Both the position numbers and the translations under genes were made by a program. DNA of 64,000 nt from Rugosimonospora acidiphila (GTDB lineage Bacteria; Actinomycetota; Actinomycetes; Mycobacteriales; Micromonosporaceae), in NCBI RefSeq assembly GCF_039543385.1, contig NZ_BAABJQ010000021.1:1-64000 (forward strand). Reading direction: 5' to 3'. The notes beneath the pieces were generated by a model. The model searched no databases. It was given only the letters and a program-made list of their open reading frames with translations, and was not told the origin of the DNA. Below are positions 17,803 to 25,360 of this stretch, in pieces (the stretch's first letter is position 1; every line of letters starts with the position of its first letter).

Positions 17803-17904
17803 TTACGGGTGCAGCACGACCTTGGTCCAGCCCTCGTCGCGGTGGTCGGCGTGCCGATACCCGTCGGGCGCCTGGTCCAGGCCGAGTTTGTGGGAGATCG
17901 GCAT
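17803..17904 (-). pseudogene. C-terminal remnant of a zinc alcohol/formaldehyde dehydrogenase
   Basis: The minus strand reads ISHKLGLDQAPDGYRHAD, then RDEGWTKVVLHP and TAA. This matches the end of glutathione-independent formaldehyde dehydrogenase-like zinc enzymes (usual form: SHRLPLDEAPEAY...GYTKVVL.P). An in-frame TGA stands two codons upstream of the first visible residue and no dehydrogenase sequence precedes it. Only about 33 of the usual 380 codons remain. Confidence 0.8.
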
Positions 17905-18003
17905 GTGTCATGCCGGACCGGCACTGGTTGCCGCCCTGGATTAGCCGACGCGGCCGGCGGGTAGTGCACGTCGCGACGCTCTCGAATGACCGGTGGTGAT
18001 CTC

Positions 18004-18420
18004 ATGGAAAAGGAAGAATTCGTCGAGCTACTCAATCAGGATCTCTCGACGGAGTACCAGTCGATCGTGCAGTACACGCAGCACATCGCGACCATCAAGG
18101 GCGCGCAGTACCAGGCTCTGATCGAGGAGTTGCGCCAGCACGTCAGCCAGGAACTGACCCACGCCATGACGCTGGCGAACCAGGTCGACTTCCTCGGCGG
18201 CGTGCCGACCGTGGCGGTGCCTCAGATCGTCAACGAGCCGGACGACGACGCGGCGCTACGCCAGGACCTCGCGCTGGAGACCGCTCAGCTGCAACGCTAC
18301 CGCGACCGCGTGGCCCAGGCCGGCGACCTGGGCCTGCCCGATGTCGCGGAGGCGCTCAAGCCGCTGCTGACCCAGACCCAGGACCACGTCATGGAACTGC
18401 GCACGGCGCTCGGACAATGA
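18004..18420 (+). CDS. ferritin-like domain protein
   Basis: 138 residues from ATG 18004, with GGTGGTGA upstream; ATG 17986 is in frame but less well placed. The protein is all helical, with the diiron-type pattern STEYQSIVQYTQHIATIKG and LRQHVSQELTHAMTLANQVDFLGG, then a second helix pair. The Glu and His residues in those helices are the expected metal ligands of the ferritin/DPS-like superfamily. It probably stores or oxidises iron or protects against peroxide. It is a single gene followed by a strong hairpin, beside small stress-type genes. Confidence 0.85.
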   Translation: MEKEEFVELLNQDLSTEYQSIVQYTQHIATIKGAQYQALIEELRQHVSQELTHAMTLANQVDFLGGVPTVAVPQIVNEPDDDAALRQDLALETAQLQRYRDRVAQAGDLGLPDVAEALKPLLTQTQDHVMELRTALGQ

Positions 18421-18423
18421 GTG

Positions 18424-18457
18424 CGGCCGCCTGCCGGCGTCCGCCGGCAGGCGGCCG
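18424..18457 (+). terminator. terminator hairpin after the ferritin-like gene
   Basis: Perfect 15-bp stem CGGCCGCCTGCCGGC with a 4-base loop, starting 4 bases after the stop. There is no T-run, as is common in actinomycetes. Confidence 0.85.
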
Positions 18458-18498
18458 AGGCACACCCTCGGGCCGTAGTGGTGGCTGTTCAAGGCGCA

Positions 18499-18532
18499 CG
18501 ATAGGGGTGGCGGTCGCCCGCCACCCCTATCG
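18499..18532 (-). terminator. terminator hairpin for the csbD-like gene
   Basis: 15-bp perfect stem (CGATAGGGGTGGCGG and its complement) with loop TCGC. It sits 10 bases downstream of the leftward CsbD gene and faces the other terminator between convergent genes. Confidence 0.85.
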
Positions 18533-18541
18533 CTGCCGTCA

Positions 18542-18727
18542 TCAACGACCGGTCACGTCGTCCGCGGCGTCCTTGAGATGCTCCCCGGCCTGCTTCACCC
18601 GGCCGGAAGCCTGGTCCCGCATGCCCTCGGCCTGCAGGGACTCGTTGTCGGTCTTATCGCCGATCCACTCCTTGACCTTGCCCTTGAGCTGCTCGGCCTC
18701 GTTGCGGACCTTGTCGTCGTGGCCCAT
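18542..18727 (-). CDS. CsbD family stress protein
   Basis: 61 residues. ATG 18727 was chosen for its AAGGAGGT ribosome site; the frame is open further upstream. The sequence is highly charged: EAEQLKGKVKEWIGDKTDN, then GRVKQAGEHLKDAADD. This is the CsbD-like repeat of small hydrophilic proteins induced by general stress in Gram-positive bacteria; the molecular role is unknown. It is the only gene between two strong structures and is probably its own transcription unit. Confidence 0.9.
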   Translation of the reverse strand: MGHDDKVRNEAEQLKGKVKEWIGDKTDNESLQAEGMRDQASGRVKQAGEHLKDAADDVTGR

Positions 18728-18806
18728 CGCGTACCTCCTTGATACGGTCGTGTCCTTGTGCCCGGGGTCGGCGAAGGCGAAACTTGTCACATCGCGTCGA
18801 CGCCAA

Positions 18807-18977
18807 TCACCAGCGGTACCAACGGCTGCGCGTGCCGGCGGCGTCGGCGCCCCGCACCACGAATCCGATCAACCAGATCACCAGCACCGCCAGGGCGATC
18901 CACCACAGCACGTGAACGGCGAACCCCAGCCCACCGAGCACGAGGGCAAGCAGTAGAACGATGAGAAGGATAGCCAC
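18807..18977 (-). CDS. short hydrophobic membrane protein
   Basis: A 56-residue protein starting at GTG 18977, eight bases after AGGAG. It reads VAILLIVLLLALVLGGLGFA, then VHVLWWIALAVLVIWLIGFV, and ends in a polar tail with SRWYRW and TGA. It therefore has two membrane helices and a basic aromatic tail. Near-identical small hydrophobic proteins are common and unnamed in Streptomyces and relatives. The overlapping longer minus-strand frame is Arg-rich and does not look coding. The function is unknown; the stress-type neighbours suggest an envelope role. Confidence 0.8.
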   Translation of the reverse strand: MAILLIVLLLALVLGGLGFAVHVLWWIALAVLVIWLIGFVVRGADAAGTRSRWYRW

Positions 18978-19204
18978 GTCGCACACTCCTTTAATCGACG
19001 TTCACGAATACCCTCGCCGGGCCGAAATCAAACACCACGCGAAGTCGGAGGCGCCGCGCCTGTCGACATCGTGCCTATCAATTACCCGAAGCCGGGTTCA
19101 GGGAAACCGCACCGGTCCCCGTTCGTGCGAGGGCCCACCGCCGTGCGGGGATTCGGCGGCATTCGGCCAGGATTGGCCGGGGGAGGCATCGGGTACCCGG
19201 CGCC

Positions 19205-19411
19205 ATGACTGCGATCGCGACGTGGGCGGCCCGGCACTGGCAGGTGCGCGGCGGGCGGGAGTTCTACCTGTCGGGCAATCTCGCGTCGATGGCGCCCGGG
19301 CTGCCGTACGCCATCGGCATCCAGCGCGCCTACCCGGGCCGGCAGGCGGTGGCCTTCGTCGGCGAGGCGGGTTCGCGATGCTGATGGCGGAGCTCCACAC
19401 CGCGGCCAGCC
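19205..19411 (+). pseudogene. frameshifted fragment of a PoxB-like pyruvate dehydrogenase
   Basis: From 19205 one frame reads IATWAARHWQVRGGREFYLS, then NLASMAPGLPYAIGIQRAYP and VAFVGEAG before a stop. The match resumes in the next frame as GGFAMLMAELHTAA. Together these are the TPP-binding part of pyruvate dehydrogenase (quinone), where the joint normally reads VGDGGFAMLMAE. A one-base deletion near 19370 explains the break. Only about 65 of roughly 580 codons survive, without either end. Confidence 0.85.
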
Positions 19412-19479
19412 GCACAAGGCTCGCGGAGATACACCAGTCCACAGTAGATGGACAGGACAGGGTCGAGGAGGAACACGAC

Positions 19480-19806
19480 ATGCCACGGCAGCAATGCAGC
19501 GCCAAGCGCGAACGCCAGTACCAGCACGTCAAGGACAGCGCGGAGCAGCGCGGCGAGTCCGAGAACGTGGCCGAGGAGATCGCCGCCCGCACGGTGAACA
19601 AGGAGCGCGCCCGCTCCGGCGAGTCGAAGACCGCCAGCCGCTCGTCGACCCACGACCTTTCGTCGGGCCGCCGCGGCGGCCTGCGGTCGCACTCCGGCTC
19701 CGGTGGCCGCACCCGCGACCAGCTCTACGAGGAGGCCAGGCGGCGCAACATCAGGGGCCGGTCCACGATGTCCAAGGCGCAACTGGAAACGGCCGTGGGC
19801 AGGTAG
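19480..19806 (+). CDS. small basic protein, 'plasmid stabilization protein' family of actinomycetes
   Basis: 108 residues from ATG 19480, after GAGGAGGAA. It is a charged, mostly disordered N-terminal part (RERQYQHVKDSAEQRG, AARTVNKERARSGESKTASR) followed by SGGRTRDQLYEEARRRNI and STMSKAQLETAV. The last part resembles a Rho-N/SAP-like nucleic-acid-binding helical motif. Homologues in Streptomyces are annotated as plasmid stabilisation proteins, though the role is not established as far as I know. It stands just downstream of the PoxB remnant, which may supply its 5' untranslated region. Confidence 0.75.
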   Translation: MPRQQCSAKRERQYQHVKDSAEQRGESENVAEEIAARTVNKERARSGESKTASRSSTHDLSSGRRGGLRSHSGSGGRTRDQLYEEARRRNIRGRSTMSKAQLETAVGR

Positions 19807-19889
19807 TCATGAGTTATCCGGGCCGGACGGGCGGTGCCTCGCCCGGACCGTGCCTGCTCCCAGCGGCCCCGTGACTCTCGGCGCACCCG

Positions 19890-20417
19890 CTACCGTTGGG
19901 ACCGCTGGATCAGCGGCACCACATACCACAGGCACACGTACAGCGCGGCCATCACGGCGGCGAGCACGGCCCCCGCCCACGTGCCGGAGACCGCGTCCAC
20001 CACCACGAACACCGCGCCCGCCACCGCCACCAGAAGAAACACCAGGCCCGCCTCGGCCAGCACCGAGGCCATCCGTACCAGTTGAGGCTTGCGCCCGCTG
20101 CGAAACACCAGCCGGTGGTAGCTGACCGGCGTGATCAGCAGGGCGCTGGCCGTCGCCGAGGCCACCAGGGTGGCCAGGTACGCGTCCCGGTCCAGCCAGC
20201 CGACCCGCGCGAAGCGATTGGTGAACGGCAGGGTCAACAGGAACGCGAACAGAATCTGCACCCCCGTCTGGGCCACCCGCAGTTCCTGGAGCAACTCGCC
20301 CAGATTGCGGTCCCAGCGCTCCATCGGGGTCTCGCTGCGTCCGTCGGCCGCGGCACGCGGTCCGCCGGACGAATCCTGCCGGCCCCGGCCCTCGTCATCG
20401 GGATTGACGTCAGTCAT
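19890..20417 (-). CDS. DUF6328 family membrane protein
   Basis: 175 residues. The first 30 are polar and disordered. Then comes the family signature ETPMERWDRNLGELLQELRV, QTGVQILFAFLLTLPF and FARVGWLDR, with about four membrane helices (near residues 50-70, 82-100, 120-142, 148-168) separated by short loops. Function is unknown, but the family is widespread in actinomycetes, often near stress genes. ATG 20417 is the first possible start. It is monocistronic, leftward, and convergent with the plasmid-stabilisation-like gene. Confidence 0.85.
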   Translation of the reverse strand: MTDVNPDDEGRGRQDSSGGPRAAADGRSETPMERWDRNLGELLQELRVAQTGVQILFAFLLTLPFTNRFARVGWLDRDAYLATLVASATASALLITPVSYHRLVFRSGRKPQLVRMASVLAEAGLVFLLVAVAGAVFVVVDAVSGTWAGAVLAAVMAALYVCLWYVVPLIQRSQR

Positions 20418-20488
20418 CGCCGAAGCTCACCATCGGGCGCATGGCGCCCCTTTCTTCGCCTGGTAGCCGGCCGGCCCGACGCCGGTCG

Positions 20489-20538
20489 ACGGCGGCTGTG
20501 CGGGCCGCCCCGAATGGGGGCAGCCGCACAGCCGCCGT
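20489..20538 (-). terminator. hairpin downstream of the GPGG-motif gene
   Basis: 15-bp perfect outer stem ACGGCGGCTGTGCGG (20489-20503 with 20524-20538). An inner CCCC-GAAT-GGGG stem lies in the loop. It is placed 39 bases after the leftward small membrane protein gene. Confidence 0.8.
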
Positions 20539-20576
20539 GTCGCGCCGCCGCGCCGGGATGGCAGACCACCCGCTGC

Positions 20577-20720
20577 CTAACTGAAGATGCTGACACCGCC
20601 GGGGCCGACCAGCAGTCCGACGATGATGAGCAGGATGCCCCACATAAGCTGGCGGCGGACCAGCGCGAAGATTCCGGAGATGACGAGAATGACCGCGATA
20701 ATCCAAAGAATGAAGTCCAT
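20577..20720 (-). CDS. GPGG-motif small membrane protein
   Basis: 47 residues from ATG 20720 (the open frame extends to 20765, but the extra part is polar and unlike the family). The sequence is MDFILWIIAVILVISGIFAL, a basic RRQLMWG turn, a second hydrophobic helix IILLIIVGLLV-like, and the terminal GPGG. This is a recognised group of two-helix actinobacterial peptides without assigned function. It lies among other small membrane and stress proteins. Confidence 0.82.
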   Translation of the reverse strand: MDFILWIIAVILVISGIFALVRRQLMWGILLIIVGLLVGPGGVSIFS

Positions 20721-20813
20721 GACCTGGAAGTACCCCTCGGAGCGGAATGGCGAAACCAGTTTCACGTTGTCGCGCGAGAATCCGTCTCCGGGACGGCGAC
20801 TCGCGGTCCGTGT

Positions 20814-21107
20814 TCATCCATAGTGGATGCCGGTCGCCGTTCCGGTGCCGTTCCGCTGATCCGTCTCCCGCGCCGACCGGGCGGAGGTGCCGGCCCGCCG
20901 TTGTGGCCGTCGCGATGCTAGCGGTCGGTTCCTCAGCCGCAGGGCGCCGCCCTCGATGGCGAGTGCTCCGGTCAGCGTCGCGGCCGCGGCGACCAGCACG
21001 GCGGCGCTGACACCGAGCGTGGTGGACAGCGCGCCGATCGTCAGCGGAGCGAGGGTCGCCCCGCTGAACAGGCCGAGCTGGACGGCGGCGCGCCGGTACC
21101 GGGGCAG
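20814..21107 (-). pseudogene. C-terminal remnant of an MFS transporter
   Basis: The minus strand reads LPRYRRAAVQLGLFSGATLA, a PLTIGALSTT turn, then VLVAAAATLTGALAIEGGAL and a basic tail. This looks like the last two membrane helices and cytoplasmic end of an arabinose-efflux-type permease. The first ten helices are missing: the frame upstream runs straight into LysR sequence on the other strand. Called as a remnant because no start and no full-length partner exist. Confidence 0.65.
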
Positions 21108-21122
21108 GGCGAACTGGCCACC

Positions 21123-21405
21123 GAGACCATCCACCGCGACCGGCGGCGGGTGGCCCTGCCCACCGGGCACCGGCTCGTCACCCGCGAGACCGTCCGGCTG
21201 CGCGACCTGGCCGACGAAACGTTCGTCGCGCTACCCGCCGCGTCGGGGCCGTTCCGCGACTTCTGGCTGGCCCGCGACGATTTCGACGCCCCGCCTCGGA
21301 TCGGCGCCGAGGTGGCCAACACTCGCCGACAACACCGACCCCGTCCTCCGGGACTTCGTCACCGCCGCTCGGGAAACGAACTCGGTGCCCACGGTCGCGC
21401 ACTGA
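21123..21405 (+). pseudogene. remnant of a LysR family regulator
   Basis: One frame reads RRVALPTGHRLVTRETVRLR, DLADETFVALP, then GPFRDFWLARDDF and PRIGAEVAN, typical of the LysR ligand-binding domain. In the next frame TLADNTDPVLRDFVTAARE leads to TGA at 21405, the usual LysR C terminus. The DNA-binding N terminus is gone, and about 70 residues between the pieces are deleted with a frame change. Confidence 0.8.
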
Positions 21406-21682
21406 CAGTGCTGGCGGTGCGCCGGCGGAGCATCCGTCGGCGATCGACGACCGTGGTTACTCTCCGTCACGGAGCTTCACTGGATAGCGCGGGTCCGTCC
21501 GTGCCACAAGATATCGATGAGCGTTGTATTGCCGCGCTGGCCCAACCACGCGCCACGGGATAGTGTCAGCGGGCTGTCGTTATCGGAGCTGGCTCGGAGG
21601 ACGCGGGAGTGGGTGCGATGAATGCGCACGGCGATCGAATCGACCCTGTCGCGTGTTCGGCTCTCGGGGAGGGCGTTCACGA

Positions 21683-23965
21683 ATGATAGACGGACGTAAT
21701 CAGCCCTACGATGACGGCCGAGGTCACGAGCGGCGGCGGCGCTCCGCGCCGGGCCACGGATACTCAACGGGGCAGGACGCCCAGGGCGGTGCCGAGCCGG
21801 ACGGGTACGGTTACGAGCCACCGGGGTATTCCGAACCCGGTTACGATGCGTACCCGCCGACATCATACGGTGACGACTCCGGCTACGCGCCGAGCTTCAT
21901 CGAGCGCGGCTTTGACGATGAACCGGCTCCCCGCCAGCGCGGCGGAGCGCGCGGCCGGCGGAAACCTCCGACCGAGACCACCAACTCCCGTGCCGCCCCC
22001 GCGCATGCCACCGATCCCCGCGCCGTCCCCGGCCCCGGCCCCGCGGCCGACTATCCGACGGGCTCCTGGGGCCACGACGACGGCCGCGGTGGCCGCGGCG
22101 AGACCGGATTCCAGCGCGGCATCCCGGAGACCGGCGGCTTCGCGAGCCCCCGCGTCCAGCCGGATCCCCGCGTCCAGCCGCCGGATCCCCGAGCCCAGCC
22201 GGATCCCCGCGTCCAGCCAGACCCCCGTGGCCCCGAATCGCGCGGCAACGCCCAGCGCGACGGCTACGACACCGGACTTCATGACCGCTACGACGGCGGA
22301 CATCGCGACGGCTACGCCGATCCGAGATTCGCCCCCTCCGGCTACGACACCGCCGGATACCCCATCCCCGGTCGCGGAGATGCGGGACACGCGGGCCCCG
22401 GCTACGACGACGCGGGCTACTCCGCCGGATACCCCGGCCCGGGTCACGACGACCGGGGCTACGCCGACCAGGCTCACTCCGATCTCGGCTACGCCAATCG
22501 GGGCCGTGCCGATCGCGGCTACGGCGACCGGAGCCACGCCGATCGCGGTTACGACGACCGGACCCACGGCGATCGCGGTCACGGCGACCCGGGCTATGCC
22601 GGAGACAATGGCTATCGCGACAGTGGCTATCGCGACAGTGGCTATCGCGACCCGGGCCACGGCGCCAGCGGCTATGGCGACCCGGGCTATGGCGAGCCGG
22701 GTTATGGCGACCGGGGTTACAGCGATCGGGTCTACGGCCAGCCCGCGCGTGACCGCGGCCGGTTCGGCGACGCCGACGACCGTGGCGACGACACCGGCCG
22801 GGGCCTCGGGGACGGCGAAGCGGACGGCGAGGGCCCGCGGCGGCCGCGCCGCAAGCGCCGCGGGGTGCTGACGCTCGTACTCGTGCTGATCGTTGGCTTC
22901 GTCGGCGCCGTCGGTCTGGTTGGCTTCCGCGTGTACGAGACGCGGTTCGCGACTCCGGACTACTCCGGTTCCGGCTCGGGAACCGTGCAGGCGACCGTCA
23001 ATCCCGGCGACACCGCGACGTTGATCGGAGCGTCGCTGACGAAGCTAGGCGTGATCAAGAGCGAGAAGGCGTTCTTCAAGGCCGCCGCCAGCAACCCGGA
23101 CAGCGTGAAGATCCAGCCGGGCTCCTACAACCTGCACAAGCGAATGAGCGCCGCCAACGCGCTGGACATGCTGCTGGCGAAGAACTCGGACGGCAGCCTG
23201 GCCAACCTGGTGTCGAACGGCATCACCATCACCGAGGGCATGATCTCGGTGGACATCTTCGAGAAGCTGCACGAGAAGACCGGCGTTCCGGTGGCCGACT
23301 TCGTCGCGGCGGCCAAGGACCCCGAGTCGTTGGGCGTCCCGTCCTCCTGGTACACCCGCGACGACGGCAAGAAGTCCATCATCTCCATCGAGGGCTTCCT
23401 GTTTCCGGACACCTACACGTTCCAGCCGGGCGAGACCGCGAAGCAGATGCTGAGCACGATGGTGAAGGAGTTCATGGATGCGGCCGGGTCCAGCCAGTTG
23501 AACATCGAGGCCGGCGCCAAGACGCTGGGCATGACGCCGTACGAGGTCCTGATCACGGCGTCCATCGCCCAGGAGGAGGCGGCGTCACAGCCGGACATGG
23601 CCGGCGTCGCCGAGGTCGTGTACAACCGCATCTATCGTCCGGACGGCGGTGATTCCGGGGCCAAGCTCGAGATCGACAGCGAGGTCAACTACTGGCTGCG
23701 CATCACCGGGCACTCGGCGCAGGACTCCGAGAACCTCACGATGTCCCAGTTGACGAGTACGCAGGACCCCTACAGCACCCACCTGAACCCGGGACTGCCG
23801 CCGGGGGCGATCGGGAACCCGGGCAAGGACGCGCTGTCGGCCGCGCTGCACCCGGACACCTCGAAGCGGCCCTACTACTACTGGCAGACGCTGCCGGGCA
23901 GCCCCAAGGTGGTTTACGCGAAGACCGGGCAGGAGGCGTGTCAGCAGCGCAACGAGAGCTGCTGA
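21683..23965 (+). CDS. MltG-like endolytic murein transglycosylase with long repeat-rich N-terminal arm
   Basis: 760 residues from ATG 21683 (GGGGAGGG upstream). Residues 1-390 are a disordered cytoplasmic arm rich in GY-x-D repeats. One membrane helix follows at about 394-414 (VLTLVLVLIVGFVGAVGLVG). The rest is the extracellular YceG/MltG domain, which cuts nascent glycan strands and helps end peptidoglycan synthesis. A LysM-like part (VNPGDTATLIGASLTKLGVI) precedes the catalytic-Glu region SIAQEEA (627-633), which aligns with SIVEKET of Escherichia coli. VVYNRI, YSTHLNPGLPPGAIGNPG and a Tyr-rich end are further family marks. It is monocistronic; the usual neighbours alaS, ruvX and aroE are absent, so it may be a second copy. 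A 17-bp stem terminator follows. Confidence 0.9.
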   Translation: MIDGRNQPYDDGRGHERRRRSAPGHGYSTGQDAQGGAEPDGYGYEPPGYSEPGYDAYPPTSYGDDSGYAPSFIERGFDDEPAPRQRGGARGRRKPPTETTNSRAAPAHATDPRAVPGPGPAADYPTGSWGHDDGRGGRGETGFQRGIPETGGFASPRVQPDPRVQPPDPRAQPDPRVQPDPRGPESRGNAQRDGYDTGLHDRYDGGHRDGYADPRFAPSGYDTAGYPIPGRGDAGHAGPGYDDAGYSAGYPGPGHDDRGYADQAHSDLGYANRGRADRGYGDRSHADRGYDDRTHGDRGHGDPGYAGDNGYRDSGYRDSGYRDPGHGASGYGDPGYGEPGYGDRGYSDRVYGQPARDRGRFGDADDRGDDTGRGLGDGEADGEGPRRPRRKRRGVLTLVLVLIVGFVGAVGLVGFRVYETRFATPDYSGSGSGTVQATVNPGDTATLIGASLTKLGVIKSEKAFFKAAASNPDSVKIQPGSYNLHKRMSAANALDMLLAKNSDGSLANLVSNGITITEGMISVDIFEKLHEKTGVPVADFVAAAKDPESLGVPSSWYTRDDGKKSIISIEGFLFPDTYTFQPGETAKQMLSTMVKEFMDAAGSSQLNIEAGAKTLGMTPYEVLITASIAQEEAASQPDMAGVAEVVYNRIYRPDGGDSGAKLEIDSEVNYWLRITGHSAQDSENLTMSQLTSTQDPYSTHLNPGLPPGAIGNPGKDALSAALHPDTSKRPYYYWQTLPGSPKVVYAKTGQEACQQRNESC
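22380..22740 (+). repeat. degenerate 18-24 bp repeats coding GY/D-rich units in the MltG arm
   Basis: Repeated units of the type GGCTACGGCGACCGG encode GY-x-D-R/P-G peptides, including a threefold copy of GGCTATCGCGACAGT-like sequence at 22612-22655. The array makes a low-complexity Tyr/Asp/Arg/Gly arm on the cytoplasmic side. Confidence 0.8.
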
Positions 23966-24004
23966 CCGGCGTCACCCCGCCCGGCGGGGGCGGGGTGACG
24001 CCGG
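23966..24004 (+). terminator. terminator after mltG-like gene
   Basis: Perfect 17-bp stem beginning at the first base after the stop (CCGGCGTCACCCCGCCC) with a 5-base loop. It lies between convergent genes and may work in both directions. Confidence 0.9.
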
Positions 24005-24015
24005 TCCGGCGGCGG

Positions 24016-24756
24016 TCACCGACCGTTGAAGAAGGAGACCGCCTCGGTCAGCGCGAGGTCGGTGAGCTCCGGGTCGTGCCGGGCGCCGATGTCGCGCATG
24101 AACGCGTGCTCGCCCCCGGCGTACACGTGCAGTTCAAGGTCCTCCAGGCCGGCGGCGTAGAGGGCGGAGAGGGTCCGCAGCCGCGCGTCGGCGGGCACGT
24201 GCGGGTCCCGGGAGCCAAAGATGACCATCAGCCGGCCGTGGATGTCGGCGGCGCGGGCCAGCGATCCCGCGTCGTCGGCACCGAGCGCGCCGTCGTGCAG
24301 TCCGGTCGGGTAGAAGCACACGGTCGCCGCCACGCGCGGGTCGAAGGCGGCCCGGAACGCGAGGTGGCCGCCCAGGCAGAAGCCGACCGCCCGCAGCTCG
24401 GTGATGTCACCGCGCTGCTCCATGAAGTCGAGCACCGCGACGCGGTCCGAGTCGAACTGGGCGGTGCTGGTGCCGGCGGCGGCCGCGAGTCCGGCCTGCT
24501 TGCCGGCGTCATCGAACTCCAGCGCGACGCCGGCCAGCGCGCGCGGGTAGATCTCGGGTACGCAGACGAGGTATCCGGCCGAGGCCAGGCGCCGTGCCGT
24601 ACGCAGCGTCGATTCGGTCAACTGGAAGATGTCGGTGTACAGCAGCACGCCCGGCCACGGCCCCTCGCCGACCGGGCTGATGACCACCGAACGGATCTGA
24701 CAGTCGGGCGCCGGAACCAGCACCTCGGTCTCACGCAGCTTCACGTCCAGTGACAC
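24016..24756 (-). CDS. dienelactone hydrolase family protein
   Basis: 246 residues, alpha/beta hydrolase. It shows the family's catalytic Cys in AVGFCLGGHLAF, Asp in IFGSRDPHV and His in GGEHAFMRD. Family enzymes open dienelactones in chloroaromatic breakdown, but many actinobacterial members act on unknown esters or lactones, so the substrate is left open. It starts at GTG 24756. It is a single leftward gene with a terminator-bearing convergent neighbour on one side and a 90-base gap to the VOC gene on the other, so a shared transcript with the latter is possible. Confidence 0.88.
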   Translation of the reverse strand: MSLDVKLRETEVLVPAPDCQIRSVVISPVGEGPWPGVLLYTDIFQLTESTLRTARRLASAGYLVCVPEIYPRALAGVALEFDDAGKQAGLAAAAGTSTAQFDSDRVAVLDFMEQRGDITELRAVGFCLGGHLAFRAAFDPRVAATVCFYPTGLHDGALGADDAGSLARAADIHGRLMVIFGSRDPHVPADARLRTLSALYAAGLEDLELHVYAGGEHAFMRDIGARHDPELTDLALTEAVSFFNGR

Positions 24757-24845
24757 TACCGCCAGCGATTCCGGCCGTCCCGGGCCCGCCCCAGGTCGCG
24801 CCGCGCCGGTGCGGTCCGGCGGGACGGTCCCGCGGGACGGTGCGG

Positions 24846-25268
24846 TCAGGCGGGGCGGTTCGCGGGCTGGATGAGTTCGAGCAGGTTGCCCTCGGGGTCC
24901 TTGACATAGGCGAAGCGCATTCCGGGCCGTACCGCGTCCGCGGGCGCGGACACCTCGCGGGCGCCGGCGGCGAGCACGCTCGCGAACGCCGCGCCGAGGT
25001 CCTCGACGTAGACCGCCCAGTGGAAGTAGCCCTGGGCGCCGGCGCCGTCGAACGGGTCGGCGAACTCCTGGGGCAGGGAACCGCGGCGCTCGATCAGCTC
25101 GATCTTCAGGCCGTTGCCGGCACGCAGGATCGCCGTCCGGACGTGTGCCGCCGGCAGGTCGACGGTCTCCTCCGCCTCGGTGAGGCCGAGCGCCTCACCG
25201 TAGAAGCGGCGCTGCGCGTCGAGATCGGCGACCGAGAGGCCGACGTGGTCGAAGACGAAGCCGGGCAT
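24846..25268 (-). CDS. VOC (glyoxalase/bleomycin-resistance) family protein
   Basis: 140 residues from ATG 25268, with GGGAGGT at good spacing; the frame is open further upstream across the operators. It has two beta-alpha-beta-beta-beta halves: FVFDHVGLSVADLDAQRRFY, an IELIE strand, then YFHWAVYVEDLGAAFASVLA and YVKDPEGNLLELIQP. His8 with Glu residues in the second halves could bind a metal, as in glyoxalase-type enzymes. It diverges from a TetR regulator over twin operators, so it is probably induced by the compound that regulator senses. Confidence 0.87.
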   Translation of the reverse strand: MPGFVFDHVGLSVADLDAQRRFYGEALGLTEAEETVDLPAAHVRTAILRAGNGLKIELIERRGSLPQEFADPFDGAGAQGYFHWAVYVEDLGAAFASVLAAGAREVSAPADAVRPGMRFAYVKDPEGNLLELIQPANRPA

Positions 25269-25283
25269 GGGTACCTCCCGAAT

Positions 25284-25318
25284 GGTTAACGGCACTAACC
25301 AGGTTAGCGACATTAACC
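25284..25318. promoter_or_regulatory. twin TetR-type operators GGTTA-N7-TAACC
   Basis: Two palindromes, 25284-25300 and 25302-25318, repeat at an 18-bp interval with the same half-sites GGTTA and TAACC. A further half-site, GTTAACC, lies at 25347-25353 just before the regulator's start. They are placed to control both divergent genes. Confidence 0.82.
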
Positions 25319-25360
25319 ATCGGGTGCCAACGGCGAAGTGAATGGCGTTAACCTTGGCGG

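Noticed and set aside
17652..18035. 127-codon minus-strand frame near 17.8 kb
   Set aside because: Another frame of the same strand reads a clear dehydrogenase tail, so this one is a shadow.
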